A stretch of 64,000 bases of DNA. Source: ASV31 sp965229765. GTDB taxonomy: Bacteria > Pseudomonadota > Alphaproteobacteria > Rhodobacterales > Rhodobacteraceae. Location: the NCBI GenBank assembly GCA_965229765.1, contig CBDDJT010000002.1, positions 868,001 through 932,000 of the forward strand, written 5' to 3'. The notes beneath the pieces were generated by a model. The model saw nothing but the letters and a program-made list of their open reading frames with translations, searched no databases and was not told where the DNA came from. The translations under genes and the position numbers were made by a program. Shown piece by piece: positions 1 through 9,001 of this stretch (position 1 is its first letter; every line of letters starts with the position of its first letter).

Positions 1-121
1 GGAAAGCGGCACGATTTCCGTCCTGGTACGAGGCCGCGGGGCGGAATTGGCCTGTTCATGACCCGGCACCGGGGGCGCGGGCGCCCTTTTCCTTCGGAGC
101 GGTGCGCGCTATGGCTCGGCC
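1..121. other. Upstream region of trpC; small hairpin with T-run
   Basis: No gene can be called with confidence here. Reading from base 2 on the + strand gives an open frame that ends in TGA at 59-61. It could be the last codons of an upstream gene, and trpD is the usual neighbour in this family, but I do not recognise the sequence. A GGGCG/CGCCC stem (73-77 and 82-86) followed by TTTT (87-90) resembles a weak terminator or leader hairpin before trpC. Confidence 0.3.
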
Positions 122-931
122 ATGACAACCGTTCTCGATCGTATCAAGGCCTACAAGCTGGAAGAGGTCGCCGCGCGCAAGGCCGCACGGCCGCTGTCCC
201 AGGTCGAGGCCGAGGCCCGCGCCGCCGATGCGCCGCGCGGCTTTGGGGCGGCGCTGCGCGCCGCGAGCGTCACCGGCTATGGCCTGATCGCCGAGGTCAA
301 GAAGGCCTCGCCCTCGAAAGGGCTGATCCGGGCGGACTTCGACCCGCCCGTGTTGGCACGCGCCTATGAAGACGGAGGCGCGACCTGTCTGTCGGTCCTG
401 ACCGACGGGCCCAGTTTCCAGGGCGCCGACAGCTATCTGACGGCGGCGCGGGCGGCCACGGGCCTTCCGGCGCTGCGCAAGGATTTTCTTTATGACCCCT
501 ACCAGGTGACCGAGGCGCGGGCGCTGGGGGCGGACTGCATCCTTGTCATCATGGCCAGCGTGTCGGACGCGCAGGCGCGCGAACTGGAAGACGCAGCCAT
601 GGGCTGGGGCATGGACGTTCTGATCGAGGTGCATGACGCGGCCGAACTGGACCGCGCGCTGGCCTTGCTCTCGCCTCTCATGGGGATCAACAACCGCAAC
701 CTGCACACGTTCGAGACGACGCTGGAGACGACGCGGACGCTGGCCCCGAGGGTGCCCGCGGACCGGCTGGTCATATCCGAATCCGGGCTCTTCACGCCGA
801 CGGACCTGGCCGCGATGGCCGCCGTCGGGGCGCGCACCTTCCTGATCGGGGAGAGTCTCATGCGGCAGGAGGACGTTGCGGCGGCCACACGCGCGCTGCT
901 GGCCGATCCGGTGCAGGCGGGGGTGGCGTGA
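122..931 (+). CDS. trpC: Indole-3-glycerol phosphate synthase TrpC
   Basis: Cytoplasmic TIM-barrel enzyme of tryptophan synthesis that closes the ring of carboxyphenylamino-deoxyribulose phosphate to give indole-3-glycerol phosphate. The 269-residue length is normal for a monofunctional TrpC. Family motifs are in order: EVKKASPSKG (residues 58-67, catalytic Lys and phosphate contact), LRKDF near 118, the GINNRNL strand near 188, SESG near 222 and the C-terminal LIGESLM phosphate loop. The ATG at 122 is the first plausible start; its ribosome binding site is weak (GGAG around 95-98). The TGA stop overlaps the moaC start, so trpC, moaC and moeA form one translationally coupled operon. Confidence 0.95.
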   Translation: MTTVLDRIKAYKLEEVAARKAARPLSQVEAEARAADAPRGFGAALRAASVTGYGLIAEVKKASPSKGLIRADFDPPVLARAYEDGGATCLSVLTDGPSFQGADSYLTAARAATGLPALRKDFLYDPYQVTEARALGADCILVIMASVSDAQARELEDAAMGWGMDVLIEVHDAAELDRALALLSPLMGINNRNLHTFETTLETTRTLAPRVPADRLVISESGLFTPTDLAAMAAVGARTFLIGESLMRQEDVAAATRALLADPVQAGVA

Positions 932-1410
932 TGGCCGGGCTGACGCATTTCGACGAAGCGGGCCGGGCGCATATGGTGGATGTTTCCGAGAAGGACGTGA
1001 CCGCGCGCGTGGCCGTGGCCGCGGGCGTCGTGCGGATGACCGCCGAGACGCTGGCACTGGTGGCCCAGGGGCGCGCGGCCAAGGGCGATGTGCTGGGCGT
1101 CGCGCGGCTGGCCGGGATCATGGCGGCCAAGCGCACGGCAGAACTGATCCCGCTTTGTCATCCTCTGCCGGTCACAAAGGTGTCGGTCGACCTTGTTGCC
1201 GACCCTGCCCTGCCCGGCGTGCGGATCGAGGCCACCGTGAAGACCACCGGCCAGACCGGCGTGGAGATGGAGGCGCTGACGGCCGTGTCGGTGGCGGCGC
1301 TGACGGTGTATGACATGGTCAAGGCGGTGGAGAAGGGCATGGAGATCGGCGACATCCGGCTTGTCCTGAAGGACGGCGGCAAGTCGGGCCGCTACGAGGC
1401 GGGCACGTGA
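931..1410 (+). CDS. moaC: Cyclic pyranopterin monophosphate synthase MoaC
   Basis: With MoaA, MoaC converts GTP to cyclic pyranopterin monophosphate, the first step of molybdenum cofactor synthesis. The 159-residue protein has the conserved KGDVLGVARLAG segment, the LIPLCHPLP motif and the C-terminal TGVEMEALTAV and TVYDMVKA segments that build the active site. I chose the ATG at 931, which shares one base with the trpC stop (TGATG). A GTG at 928 is an alternative, but proteins of this family usually begin M-x-x-LTHFD. It overlaps the GTG start of moeA by four bases. The placement makes sense because the window also carries a molybdenum hydroxylase cluster at 56.7-63.5 kb. Confidence 0.95.
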   Translation: MAGLTHFDEAGRAHMVDVSEKDVTARVAVAAGVVRMTAETLALVAQGRAAKGDVLGVARLAGIMAAKRTAELIPLCHPLPVTKVSVDLVADPALPGVRIEATVKTTGQTGVEMEALTAVSVAALTVYDMVKAVEKGMEIGDIRLVLKDGGKSGRYEAGT

Positions 1411-2594
1411 TCACCGTCGAGGAGGCTCTGGCGCGGGTCTTTGCGCTTTGCCGCCCGCTTGAAACGGAGACCGTGCCGCTTCGGGCCGCGCATGGCCGGG
1501 TGCTGGCGCAGGCGGTCGCGGCGCGGCGCGACCAGCCGCCCTTTGCCGCCTCGGCGATGGACGGCTATGCGCTTCGTGCCGCCGAGGCCGCGCCGGGGGC
1601 GGCATTCGAGGTGATCGGCGAGGCGCCTGCAGGGCGGGCCTTTGAGGGCGCGGTGGGCCCGGGACAGGCGGTGCGCATCTTTACCGGCGCGCCATTGCCC
1701 GCGGGCGCCGACCGCGTGGTGATACAGGAAGACGTCACCCGGGACGGCCAGCGGATCGTGATCGGAGATGCGCTGGACGCGGGCCCGCATGTGCGGCCCG
1801 CGGGGGCCGATTTCCGGGCCGGCGATGCCATCGGAGCGCCCCGGCGGCTGGGTCCGGCGGACCTTGCGCTGGCCGCGTCGATGAACCTGCCGGAACTTCC
1901 GGTGACGCGGCGGCCGGTGGTGGCCCTTATCGCCACGGGAGACGAGCTGGTCATGCCGGGGGAAGACCCGGGCCCGGACCAGATCATCGCGTCGAACGCC
2001 TTTGGCCTGGCCGCGATGGTCGAGGCCGAGGGGGCCGAGGCGCGGCTGTTGCCGATCGCGCGCGATACCCGGGCGTCGCTGGTACAAGCCTTCGAGCTTG
2101 CCGATGGCGCGGATCTTGTGGTGACAATCGGCGGCGCGTCGGTGGGCGACCATGATCTGGTCGCCGAGGTGGCGGGCGGCCTTGGGATGGAGCGTGCGTT
2201 CTACAAGATCGCCATGCGGCCGGGAAAGCCGCTGATGGCCGGGCGCCTGGGCAACGCGATGATGCTGGGGCTGCCCGGAAACCCCGTGTCGGCAATGGTT
2301 TGCGGACACCTGTTCCTGCTGCCTGCGTTGCGGGTCATGCTGGGGCTGCCAGCGGCCCCTGCCCCGCGGCGGCGCGCACCGCTGGCCGCCGGCATCGCGG
2401 CGAACGGCCCGCGCGAGCATTACATGCGCGCCCGCCTGACCGGGGACGGCGTGGCGCCCTTCGACCGGCAGGACAGCGCGCTGCTGACGATCCTGTCCGA
2501 GGCGGATGCGCTGGTTGTCCGCCCCGCAGGCGACGGGGCCCGGCAGGCAGGTGACCTCGTGGAGTACGTCCCGATTCGTTCCGCCGCCGGTTGA
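1407..2594 (+). CDS. moeA: Molybdopterin molybdenumtransferase MoeA
   Basis: Inserts molybdate into adenylylated molybdopterin to give active Mo-cofactor. The 395 residues match a full MoeA. Visible motifs are PPFAASAMDGYAL near residue 35, TGAPLPAGAD near 92, the MoCF-domain motif IATGDEL near 172, GGASVGDHDL near 235 and GLPGNPVSAM near 290. The start is GTG at 1407 in a GTGA overlap with the moaC stop. The TGA stop at 2592-2594 lies inside the TTGACA -35 element of the lexA promoter, so operon end and lexA control region are directly superimposed. Confidence 0.95.
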   Translation: MITVEEALARVFALCRPLETETVPLRAAHGRVLAQAVAARRDQPPFAASAMDGYALRAAEAAPGAAFEVIGEAPAGRAFEGAVGPGQAVRIFTGAPLPAGADRVVIQEDVTRDGQRIVIGDALDAGPHVRPAGADFRAGDAIGAPRRLGPADLALAASMNLPELPVTRRPVVALIATGDELVMPGEDPGPDQIIASNAFGLAAMVEAEGAEARLLPIARDTRASLVQAFELADGADLVVTIGGASVGDHDLVAEVAGGLGMERAFYKIAMRPGKPLMAGRLGNAMMLGLPGNPVSAMVCGHLFLLPALRVMLGLPAAPAPRRRAPLAAGIAANGPREHYMRARLTGDGVAPFDRQDSALLTILSEADALVVRPAGDGARQAGDLVEYVPIRSAAG

Positions 2595-2619
2595 CACAGA
2601 ACCGGAACAGGACTAGAAC
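2591..2619 (+). promoter_or_regulatory. lexA sigma-70 promoter
   Basis: TTGACA at 2591-2596 and TAGAAC at 2614-2619 are separated by 17 bases, a good housekeeping promoter. The -35 box overlaps the moeA stop codon and the -10 box overlaps the central LexA half-site. Transcription would begin about 45 bases upstream of the lexA ATG. Confidence 0.65.
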
Positions 2620-2630
2620 ATATCCTGAAC
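2605..2630 (+). promoter_or_regulatory. LexA (SOS) operators, two overlapping direct-repeat sites
   Basis: Three GAAC tetramers at 2605-2608, 2616-2619 and 2627-2630 are each separated by exactly seven bases. GAAC-N7-GAAC is the complement of GTTC-N7-GTTC, the known alphaproteobacterial LexA site. The triple array therefore makes two sites sharing the middle half-site, and it covers the lexA -10 box, which implies autorepression. Confidence 0.8.
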
Positions 2631-2671
2631 GAATGTGTGCCGTAACCGGCGCTTGCGGGATGGAGGGGCCG

Positions 2672-3376
2672 ATGCTTACCAAAAAACAGCTGGATCTGCT
2701 GGAGTTCATTCACAAGCGGATGGAACGCGACGGCGTGCCGCCATCCTTCGACGAGATGAAGGATGCGCTGGACCTGCGATCGAAATCGGGGATCCACCGG
2801 CTGATAACGGCACTGGAGGAGCGCGGTTTCATCAGGCGTCTGGCGCACCGCGCGCGGGCGATCGAGGTGGTGAAGCTGCCCGATGCCATCGCGCATGGCC
2901 GGCGCGGCGAGTTCCGGCCAAAGGTGATCGAGGGCGATGGCGGAGCCCCGGAACCAAGGGCGCGGGGCGGCATGACGGTATCCTCTGAGGCCGTGGCGGA
3001 ACTGCCGCTCATGGGTCGGATCGCGGCGGGCGTGCCGATCGAGGCGATAAGCGAGGTGGCAAGCCACGTCGCGGTGCCTGGCGGGATGCTGTCGGGCGGC
3101 GGATCGCACTATGCGCTGGAAGTGCGGGGCGATTCGATGATCGAGGCCGGGATCAACGACGGCGACGTCGTGGTGATCCGCGAGACCGAGACAGCGGACA
3201 ATGGCGATATCGTCGTGGCGCTGGTCGAAGGGCACGAGGCGACGCTGAAGCGGTTCCGCCGAAAGGGCGGTGCGATCGCACTGGAAGCCGCCAACCCGGC
3301 CTACGAGACGCGCGTCTATCGCGACGATCAGGTGCGGGTGCAGGGCCGTCTTGTGGGACTGATCCGGACCTATTGA
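2672..3376 (+). CDS. lexA: SOS response repressor LexA
   Basis: Repressor and self-cleaving protease of the DNA-damage response; RecA filaments trigger its cleavage. The 234-residue protein has an N-terminal winged helix (LTKKQLDLLEFI start, then PPSFDEMKDAL and SGIHRLITALEERGFI). The Ala-Gly cleavage site lies in GRIAAGVP, the catalytic Ser in RGDSMIEAGI and the catalytic Lys in EGHEATLKRF. The start at 2672 gives the canonical MLTKKQ N-terminus; upstream in-frame starts run through the operator and are rejected. It has its own promoter despite following moeA closely, and is convergent with comEC. Confidence 0.97.
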   Translation: MLTKKQLDLLEFIHKRMERDGVPPSFDEMKDALDLRSKSGIHRLITALEERGFIRRLAHRARAIEVVKLPDAIAHGRRGEFRPKVIEGDGGAPEPRARGGMTVSSEAVAELPLMGRIAAGVPIEAISEVASHVAVPGGMLSGGGSHYALEVRGDSMIEAGINDGDVVVIRETETADNGDIVVALVEGHEATLKRFRRKGGAIALEAANPAYETRVYRDDQVRVQGRLVGLIRTY

Positions 3377-3389
3377 CGAAGGCCGTTTC

Positions 3390-3414
3390 GGCACCGCCCG
3401 TGGGGGCGGGTGCC
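3390..3414. terminator. Hairpin between convergent lexA and comEC
   Basis: GGCACC-GCCC (3390-3399) pairs with GGGC-G-GGTGCC (3404-3414) with one bulged G and a short loop. No T-run follows on either strand, so it may be Rho-assisted or merely a transcript-end hairpin shared by the two convergent genes. Confidence 0.35.
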
Positions 3415-3522
3415 GTGATCGCCGGTGATCCGGCCGCGAAAGCGTCCTGAACAAGGCCCGGTCAGGTGCTGGAACCCTGGCAGTGACGGGGGCGCCGGGG
3501 CTTTGGTCGCGGGAGCCCCCGG

Positions 3523-5613
3523 TCAAGGCGCGGGGATCGTCCATGGGCGCCGTCCCGAACGCGCGCGGGCGCTTGTCCAGACGGGCGCACCGGCTTTCAG
3601 GGACAGGGCCAGCGCCCCGGTGCCCGAAAGGAAATCACGGTCGAAGAGCGTGCATTGCGTCGGGGCGGATGGCGCCTCGGCCGCAAGGATGACCACGTCA
3701 TGGGACGCGCAGGCGGCTGGCAGCGCCCTGGCCGCGTCGCGGCCCGACAGGTGGGCGATGGACAGACCCGCCGCAGTGAAGCTGAACCCGTGTTCGCCTT
3801 TCCCGAGGCCCGCGCGGGCATGGGCATCGGCCTGGGTCGCGCCGTCGCCGTCATTCTCCAGCCAGACACCGGCCGCGAAACCCTGTCCGCGCGCACGGTT
3901 CAACACCCGGCCTTCGGGTGTCATGACGCCGACAAGGCCGCCATCGGGCGACACGAGAACAAGCGGGCGATCGGTCGCAGACCATAGCGCAAGGGCAAGC
4001 GCCGCAGGGGCAAGCCCGGCCCAGCGTCCACGCCCCTGCCACAGAAGAACCGTCGCGCCGCCAAGGGCCAGAAGCGGCAACACCGCGGCATGGGGCGTGA
4101 CGACGTGGGTTATGGCACCATCGGCGCCACCGACACGCTCGGCCACGGCAAGGATCCACTGGATGGGCGGACGCATGATGGAAAGGCCGATCCAACCCGC
4201 GCCGAAGGGTGCGAGAAGGGCGGCCAGCACCGCGGCCGGCATCACGACCGTGCCCATCAGCGGCACCGACAGAAGGTTCGCGATGAGCCCGTAATCGGCA
4301 ATGCGGTTGAAATGCGCCGCGGCCACGGGCGCCGTGGCGGCCCCGGCCACCGCGGAAGAGATCACCACGGCCAGCACCGGGCGTGTCCAGCGCGGCGGCT
4401 GCCAGCCCTCGCGGTCACGCATCCAGGCGAACACGCCGACCAGCGCAGAGGTGGCGGCAAATGACATCTGGAACCCCGGCCCCATCACGCTGTCGGGACG
4501 CAGGGTCATGACGATCAGGGCCGCGATGGCCACGGCGCGAAGCGTCAGCGCGCGCCGGTCGAAGATGACGGCCGTCAGGGCCACCGCGACCATCACGAAA
4601 GCCCGCTCTGTCGCGACATTCCCGCCCGACAGTGCAAGATAGAGCGCGCCCGCTGCGATGGCCCCGCCGGCGGCCAGTTTCTTGGCCGGCCAGCGCAGCA
4701 CCAGTGGCGGGATGGCGGCCATGGCTATCCGCAGGGCGGCAAAGACCACACCTGTCAGAAGGCCCATGTGCAGACCCGAGATCGCAAGCAGGTGGGCAAG
4801 GTTGGCCTTGCGCAGATCCTCCAGCGTATCCTCGCCTATGCCCGACCGGTCGCCGGTAAGAATAGCGGCGGCGAAGGCCCCGCTGGGTCCGGGCATGGCG
4901 GCGCGGACAGCGTCGGCGATGTGCAGCCGCAGGCGGAGAAGCGGCAGAGGCGCGAAAACCCCCGTGGACGGCGGGGCGGCGGTGACGACCGGCGTCCGGG
5001 TATAGCCGACCGCGCCGATGCCCAGAAACCACGCGTGGCGCTGAAAGTCGAAGCCGCCCGGCTCCACCGGGCCGCCGGGCGGCGACAGGTGGCCGGTCAG
5101 CATCACGGTTTCGCCGGGTGCGGGGCGCCAGCCCTCGGCCGCGCCATGAAGCGAGACACGCACGCGATGGGGGCGCCGGTCGGCCGGCACGCGGTCAAGA
5201 CGAACCCGGTCGAGCGTAAGGCGCACCCGGTCCGAGCCGGAGCGGTCGATGCCGATCACCCGTCCCTCTATCGGGCCGTAGTAGTGCCAGCCCAGCACCG
5301 GCGCCGCCACCGCGCGGGTGTGGAGTGCAGACAGCGGCAGACCCGCCGCCAGAACGGCCACGGCCCAGAACACAGGGGCGAACAGCGGCAGGCGCAGCGC
5401 CACGACCGCCGCCAGCACCGAGACGAGGGACAGGACGGCCAGAAGGCCCTGGGACGGTTCCGCCGACAAGCCGAAATAGGTGCAGATGCCTGCCCCCAGA
5501 CACACGGGAAGCCAGGGAAAGAGATGTCCGCGCTGGGCTTCCAGCGCGTTGTGAATGCGTGTGGCCGGGGCCACCCTTGCGACCTCCGGGCCGATTGAGT
5601 AGACCCTCGGCAC
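3523..5613 (-). CDS. comEC: ComEC/Rec2-family DNA uptake channel protein
   Basis: Polytopic inner-membrane protein expected to pass single-stranded DNA into the cytoplasm during natural transformation. The 696 residues contain an N-terminal membrane and OB-like region (DUF4131 part) and a competence core with the family hallmark LLAISGLHMGLLTG near residue 280, followed by many hydrophobic helices to about residue 550. The C-terminal part (about 560-696) sits where many ComEC proteins carry a metallo-beta-lactamase-like nuclease, but no HxHxDH metal motif is visible, so it looks degenerate. It starts 38 bases from gltX, which is divergent. Whether the organism is transformable cannot be judged from this gene alone. 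Confidence 0.88.
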   Translation of the reverse strand: MPRVYSIGPEVARVAPATRIHNALEAQRGHLFPWLPVCLGAGICTYFGLSAEPSQGLLAVLSLVSVLAAVVALRLPLFAPVFWAVAVLAAGLPLSALHTRAVAAPVLGWHYYGPIEGRVIGIDRSGSDRVRLTLDRVRLDRVPADRRPHRVRVSLHGAAEGWRPAPGETVMLTGHLSPPGGPVEPGGFDFQRHAWFLGIGAVGYTRTPVVTAAPPSTGVFAPLPLLRLRLHIADAVRAAMPGPSGAFAAAILTGDRSGIGEDTLEDLRKANLAHLLAISGLHMGLLTGVVFAALRIAMAAIPPLVLRWPAKKLAAGGAIAAGALYLALSGGNVATERAFVMVAVALTAVIFDRRALTLRAVAIAALIVMTLRPDSVMGPGFQMSFAATSALVGVFAWMRDREGWQPPRWTRPVLAVVISSAVAGAATAPVAAAHFNRIADYGLIANLLSVPLMGTVVMPAAVLAALLAPFGAGWIGLSIMRPPIQWILAVAERVGGADGAITHVVTPHAAVLPLLALGGATVLLWQGRGRWAGLAPAALALALWSATDRPLVLVSPDGGLVGVMTPEGRVLNRARGQGFAAGVWLENDGDGATQADAHARAGLGKGEHGFSFTAAGLSIAHLSGRDAARALPAACASHDVVILAAEAPSAPTQCTLFDRDFLSGTGALALSLKAGAPVWTSARARSGRRPWTIPAP

Positions 5614-5651
5614 GTTATTCCCACATGGTTGCCAGAAGGTTAAGCGCCGCG

Positions 5652-7070
5652 ATGTCCCAGACGCCCGTCGTCACCCGTTTTGCGCCCTCGCCCACCGGGT
5701 ACCTGCATATCGGCGGGGCGCGCACAGCCCTGTTCAACTGGCTCTTCGCGCGCGGGCGCAGCGGACGTTTCCTGCTGCGAATCGAGGACACGGACCGGGC
5801 ACGGTCCACCCCCGAGGCGACCGAGGCAATATTCGACGGGTTGCGCTGGCTTGGGCTCGACTGGGACGACGAGGCGATCAGCCAGTTTTCCCGGATGGAC
5901 CGGCACGCGGAGGTGGCGAACGCGTTGCTGGCGCGGGGCCAGGCCTACAGGTGCTTTGCCACGCAGGACGAGATCGAGGCGTTCCGAGAGGCCGCGCGCG
6001 CAGAGGGGCGCTCGACGCTTTTCCGGTCGCCGTGGCGCGACGCCGATCCCGTGACACAGCCCGATGCCCCTTTCGTCGTCCGTATCCGCGCGCCGCAGGA
6101 CGGCACCACGGTGATCCGCGACCGGGTGCAGGGCGACGTGACATGGGCCAACGACCAACTGGACGACATGGTGCTGTTACGTTCAGACGGCACACCCACC
6201 TACATGCTGGCCGTCGTCGTGGATGACCATGACATGGGCGTGACCCATGTGATCCGGGGGGACGACCACCTGGCCAACGCCGCACGGCAGATGATGATCT
6301 ATGACGCGATGGGCTGGGAGGTGCCGGTCTGGGCGCATATTCCGCTTATCCACGGGCCCGATGGCAAGAAACTGTCGAAGCGGCACGGCGCGCTTGGGGT
6401 GCATGAGTACGCAGGCCTCGGCTACCCCGCGGCCGCGATGCGCAACTACCTTGCGCGGCTGGGCTGGAGCCATGGCGACGACGAGTTCTTTACCGATGCA
6501 CAGGCGCGTGAGTGGTTCGACCTTGACGGAATCGGCAAATCGCCGGCGCGGTTCGACCTCAAGAAGCTGGAGCATCTTTCGGGCCAGCACATCGCCGCCG
6601 CCGAGGATGCAGCCCTGTTGCCCGAGATAGAGGCATATCTGTCCGCCAGCGGGCAGCCCGCGTTGTCGCAGGCACAGCGGGACGGACTATCGCGGGGGAT
6701 GTACTGCCTGAAGGAAAGGGCCAAAACCTTTCCGGAACTCATTGAAAAGGCTTATTTTGTCCTGTCCGATCGACCGATTGCTCCCGATGCGAAGGCGGCG
6801 GGCGCGCTGGATGATGTATCCCGTGGTATACTGTCTGAATTGACGGAAAAGCTGCGCCATGCTACCTGGTCTCGCGACGCGCTTGAGGGGATCGTCGCCG
6901 GCCTGGCAGAGGCGCATGGAACGAAGCTGGGCAAGCTTGCCGCACCGCTTCGCGCCGCCTTGGCCGGTCGGGCGGTGTCACCCAGCGTCTTCGACATGAT
7001 GCTTGTCCTTGGCCGCGACGAATCGCTTGCACGGCTCGGGGACGCCGCGGAACGTCCGCAGCAGGACTGA
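5652..7070 (+). CDS. gltX: Glutamyl-tRNA synthetase GltX
   Basis: Class I aminoacyl-tRNA synthetase that charges tRNA-Glu. The 472-residue protein has the HIGH-type signature PSPTGYLHIGGART (residues about 12-25) and a KMSKS-type loop KKLSKRHG near residue 240, which bind ATP. The ATG at 5652 gives the usual MS-x-x-VVTRFAPSPTG opening; in-frame codons further upstream belong to the comEC leader region. Alphaproteobacteria often have two GltX paralogues, one of which may also charge tRNA-Gln for later amidation. I cannot tell which type this is. It is followed 50 bases later by gltA. Confidence 0.95.
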   Translation: MSQTPVVTRFAPSPTGYLHIGGARTALFNWLFARGRSGRFLLRIEDTDRARSTPEATEAIFDGLRWLGLDWDDEAISQFSRMDRHAEVANALLARGQAYRCFATQDEIEAFREAARAEGRSTLFRSPWRDADPVTQPDAPFVVRIRAPQDGTTVIRDRVQGDVTWANDQLDDMVLLRSDGTPTYMLAVVVDDHDMGVTHVIRGDDHLANAARQMMIYDAMGWEVPVWAHIPLIHGPDGKKLSKRHGALGVHEYAGLGYPAAAMRNYLARLGWSHGDDEFFTDAQAREWFDLDGIGKSPARFDLKKLEHLSGQHIAAAEDAALLPEIEAYLSASGQPALSQAQRDGLSRGMYCLKERAKTFPELIEKAYFVLSDRPIAPDAKAAGALDDVSRGILSELTEKLRHATWSRDALEGIVAGLAEAHGTKLGKLAAPLRAALAGRAVSPSVFDMMLVLGRDESLARLGDAAERPQQD

Positions 7071-7123
7071 ACAACGATCCGCCCGACGCTTTGCTGGGCC
7101 GGGTCCTTAACGGAGGGACTATG

Positions 7124-8419
7124 ATGGCTGACAGCAGCAAGACGGCGACGCTGAGTTTCGGCGATACCAGTGTGGATTTGCCGATCCTGTCTCCCACGGC
7201 CGGGCCGGACGTGATCGACATTCGCAAGCTCTACGCGCAAGCGAACGTGTTCACCTACGACCCGGGCTTCACCTCGACCGCGTCCTGCGATTCAACCATC
7301 ACCTTCATCGATGGCGACAAGGGCGAGCTTCTGCATCGGGGCTACCCGATCGACCAGCTGGCCGAGAAGTCGCACTTTCTGGAGGTCTGCTACCTGCTGC
7401 TTTACGGCGACCTGCCGAACGCCGAGCAGCTGGAAGATTTCGAGAACCGCGTCACCACCCACACGATGCTGCACGAGCAGATGCAGAACTTCTTCCGCGG
7501 GTTCCGGCGCGACGCGCACCCGATGGCGGTCATGGTGGGCGTGGTCGGTGCGATGTCTGCCTTCTACCACGACTCGACCGACATCAACGATCCGTGGCAG
7601 CGCGAGGTGGCCTCGATCCGGCTGATCGCCAAGATGCCGACGATCGCGGCCTGGGCCTACAAGTATTCGATCGGCCAGCCTTTCGTCTATCCGCTGAACA
7701 GCCTCGACTATGCGTCGAACTTCCTGCGCATGTGCTTTGCCGTGCCCGCCGAGGAATATCAGGTCAACCCGATCCTCAGCCGGGCGATGGACCGCATCTT
7801 CACCCTGCACGCCGATCACGAGCAGAACGCCTCGACCTCGACGGTGCGGCTGGCGTCGTCCTCGGGCGCGAACCCGTTCGCCTGCATCGCGGCGGGGATC
7901 GCCTGTCTTTGGGGGCCGGCGCATGGCGGCGCCAACCAGGCCTGCCTTGAAATGCTGCGCGAGATCGGCACGCCCGACCGCATCCCCGAGTTCATCGCGC
8001 GCGCCAAGGACAAGAACGACCCGTTCCGCCTGATGGGCTTTGGCCACCGGGTCTACAAGAACTTCGATCCGCGCGCGAAGGTGATGAAGCAGTCCGCCGA
8101 CGAGGTGCTGGCGCTGCTTGGCGTCGAGAACAACCCGACGCTTCAGGTCGCCAAGGAACTGGAGCAGGTCGCGCTTCAGGATCCGTATTTCGCCGAGAAG
8201 AAGCTTTATCCCAACGTGGACTTCTACTCTGGCATCATCCTCGACGCGATGGGCTTCCCGACGTCGATGTTCACGCCGATCTTCGCGCTGGCGCGCACCG
8301 TCGGCTGGATTTCCCAGTGGAAGGAACAGCTGGACGATCCGCAGCTTAAGATCGGGCGTCCCCGGCAGCTCTATTGCGGGATGACGGCCCGCGACTATGT
8401 CGACGTCGAGAACCGCTGA
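7124..8419 (+). CDS. gltA: Citrate synthase GltA
   Basis: Condenses acetyl-CoA and oxaloacetate to citrate, opening the TCA cycle. The 431 residues fit a type II (NADH-sensitive class) bacterial enzyme. Signature parts include the N-terminal FTYDPGFTSTASCDS zone, the active-site segment GPAHGGANQA near residue 270, GFGHRVYKNFDPRAK near residue 305 with the catalytic His, and the C-terminal SGIILDAMGFPTSMFT and GRPRQLY. Two tandem ATGs occur at 7121 and 7124. The GGAGG at 7112-7116 is better spaced (7 bases) for 7124. A GNAT gene overlaps its last 23 bases. Confidence 0.95.
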   Translation: MADSSKTATLSFGDTSVDLPILSPTAGPDVIDIRKLYAQANVFTYDPGFTSTASCDSTITFIDGDKGELLHRGYPIDQLAEKSHFLEVCYLLLYGDLPNAEQLEDFENRVTTHTMLHEQMQNFFRGFRRDAHPMAVMVGVVGAMSAFYHDSTDINDPWQREVASIRLIAKMPTIAAWAYKYSIGQPFVYPLNSLDYASNFLRMCFAVPAEEYQVNPILSRAMDRIFTLHADHEQNASTSTVRLASSSGANPFACIAAGIACLWGPAHGGANQACLEMLREIGTPDRIPEFIARAKDKNDPFRLMGFGHRVYKNFDPRAKVMKQSADEVLALLGVENNPTLQVAKELEQVALQDPYFAEKKLYPNVDFYSGIILDAMGFPTSMFTPIFALARTVGWISQWKEQLDDPQLKIGRPRQLYCGMTARDYVDVENR

Positions 8420-8915
8420 GCCACGCATAGCGACCGCAAGACTGCTGCTCCGGCCCCCCAGGGCCGGAGACCTGCACGACCTGAACAGGGTCTATTCCGA
8501 TCCGCGCACCATGCGCTACTGGTCGGACCCGCCGCACCCGGACATCGCCACGACGCAGCGCCTGCTGGACGGGATGCTGGCCCCGCGAGAGGGGCCGCGC
8601 ACCTATCTTGTGATCGAGCATGACGGGCGCGCCATCGGGAACGTGGGCATCCATGCGCGAGCAGAAGTCGGCTATATCCTTCATTCCGATCATTGGGGTC
8701 AGGGACTGGCGACCGAGGCTCTGGGCGCGTTGATCCCATGGCTGTTCGAGGTGACGGACGCGGCGGAACTGACCGCCGACATCGACCCGCGCAACGTGGC
8801 GTCCGGAAGGGTGCTGGAGAAGCTGGGATTTCACCGCACCGGGTACGAACGCAACACGTTCTGCGTGAACGGGGAATGGAGCGACAGCGCCTATTTCGCC
8901 CTGCCCCGCCCGTGA
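8397..8915 (+). CDS. GNAT-family N-acetyltransferase (RimJ/RimL type)
   Basis: A 172-residue acetyltransferase of the GCN5-related fold. The N-terminal T-x-R-L-LLRPP-x-x-GD opening and the central GNVGIHARAEVGYILH are typical of the RimL-like subgroup, which acetylates protein N-termini or small amines. The acetyl-CoA loop appears as HWGQGLATEALGALIPW, and NVASGRVLEKLGF is the usual C-terminal motif. Substrate is unknown. The ATG at 8397 lies 23 bases inside gltA, so translation is probably coupled to gltA. Confidence 0.85.
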   Translation: MSTSRTAEPRIATARLLLRPPRAGDLHDLNRVYSDPRTMRYWSDPPHPDIATTQRLLDGMLAPREGPRTYLVIEHDGRAIGNVGIHARAEVGYILHSDHWGQGLATEALGALIPWLFEVTDAAELTADIDPRNVASGRVLEKLGFHRTGYERNTFCVNGEWSDSAYFALPRP

Positions 8916-9001
8916 CGGCGCGGAGATGTCGCACCACCGGGGCGTGAAAACCGGTATCCCCGACCTACCTTTTCCGCCGGACATAGACGGAGACATGGGC
9001 G

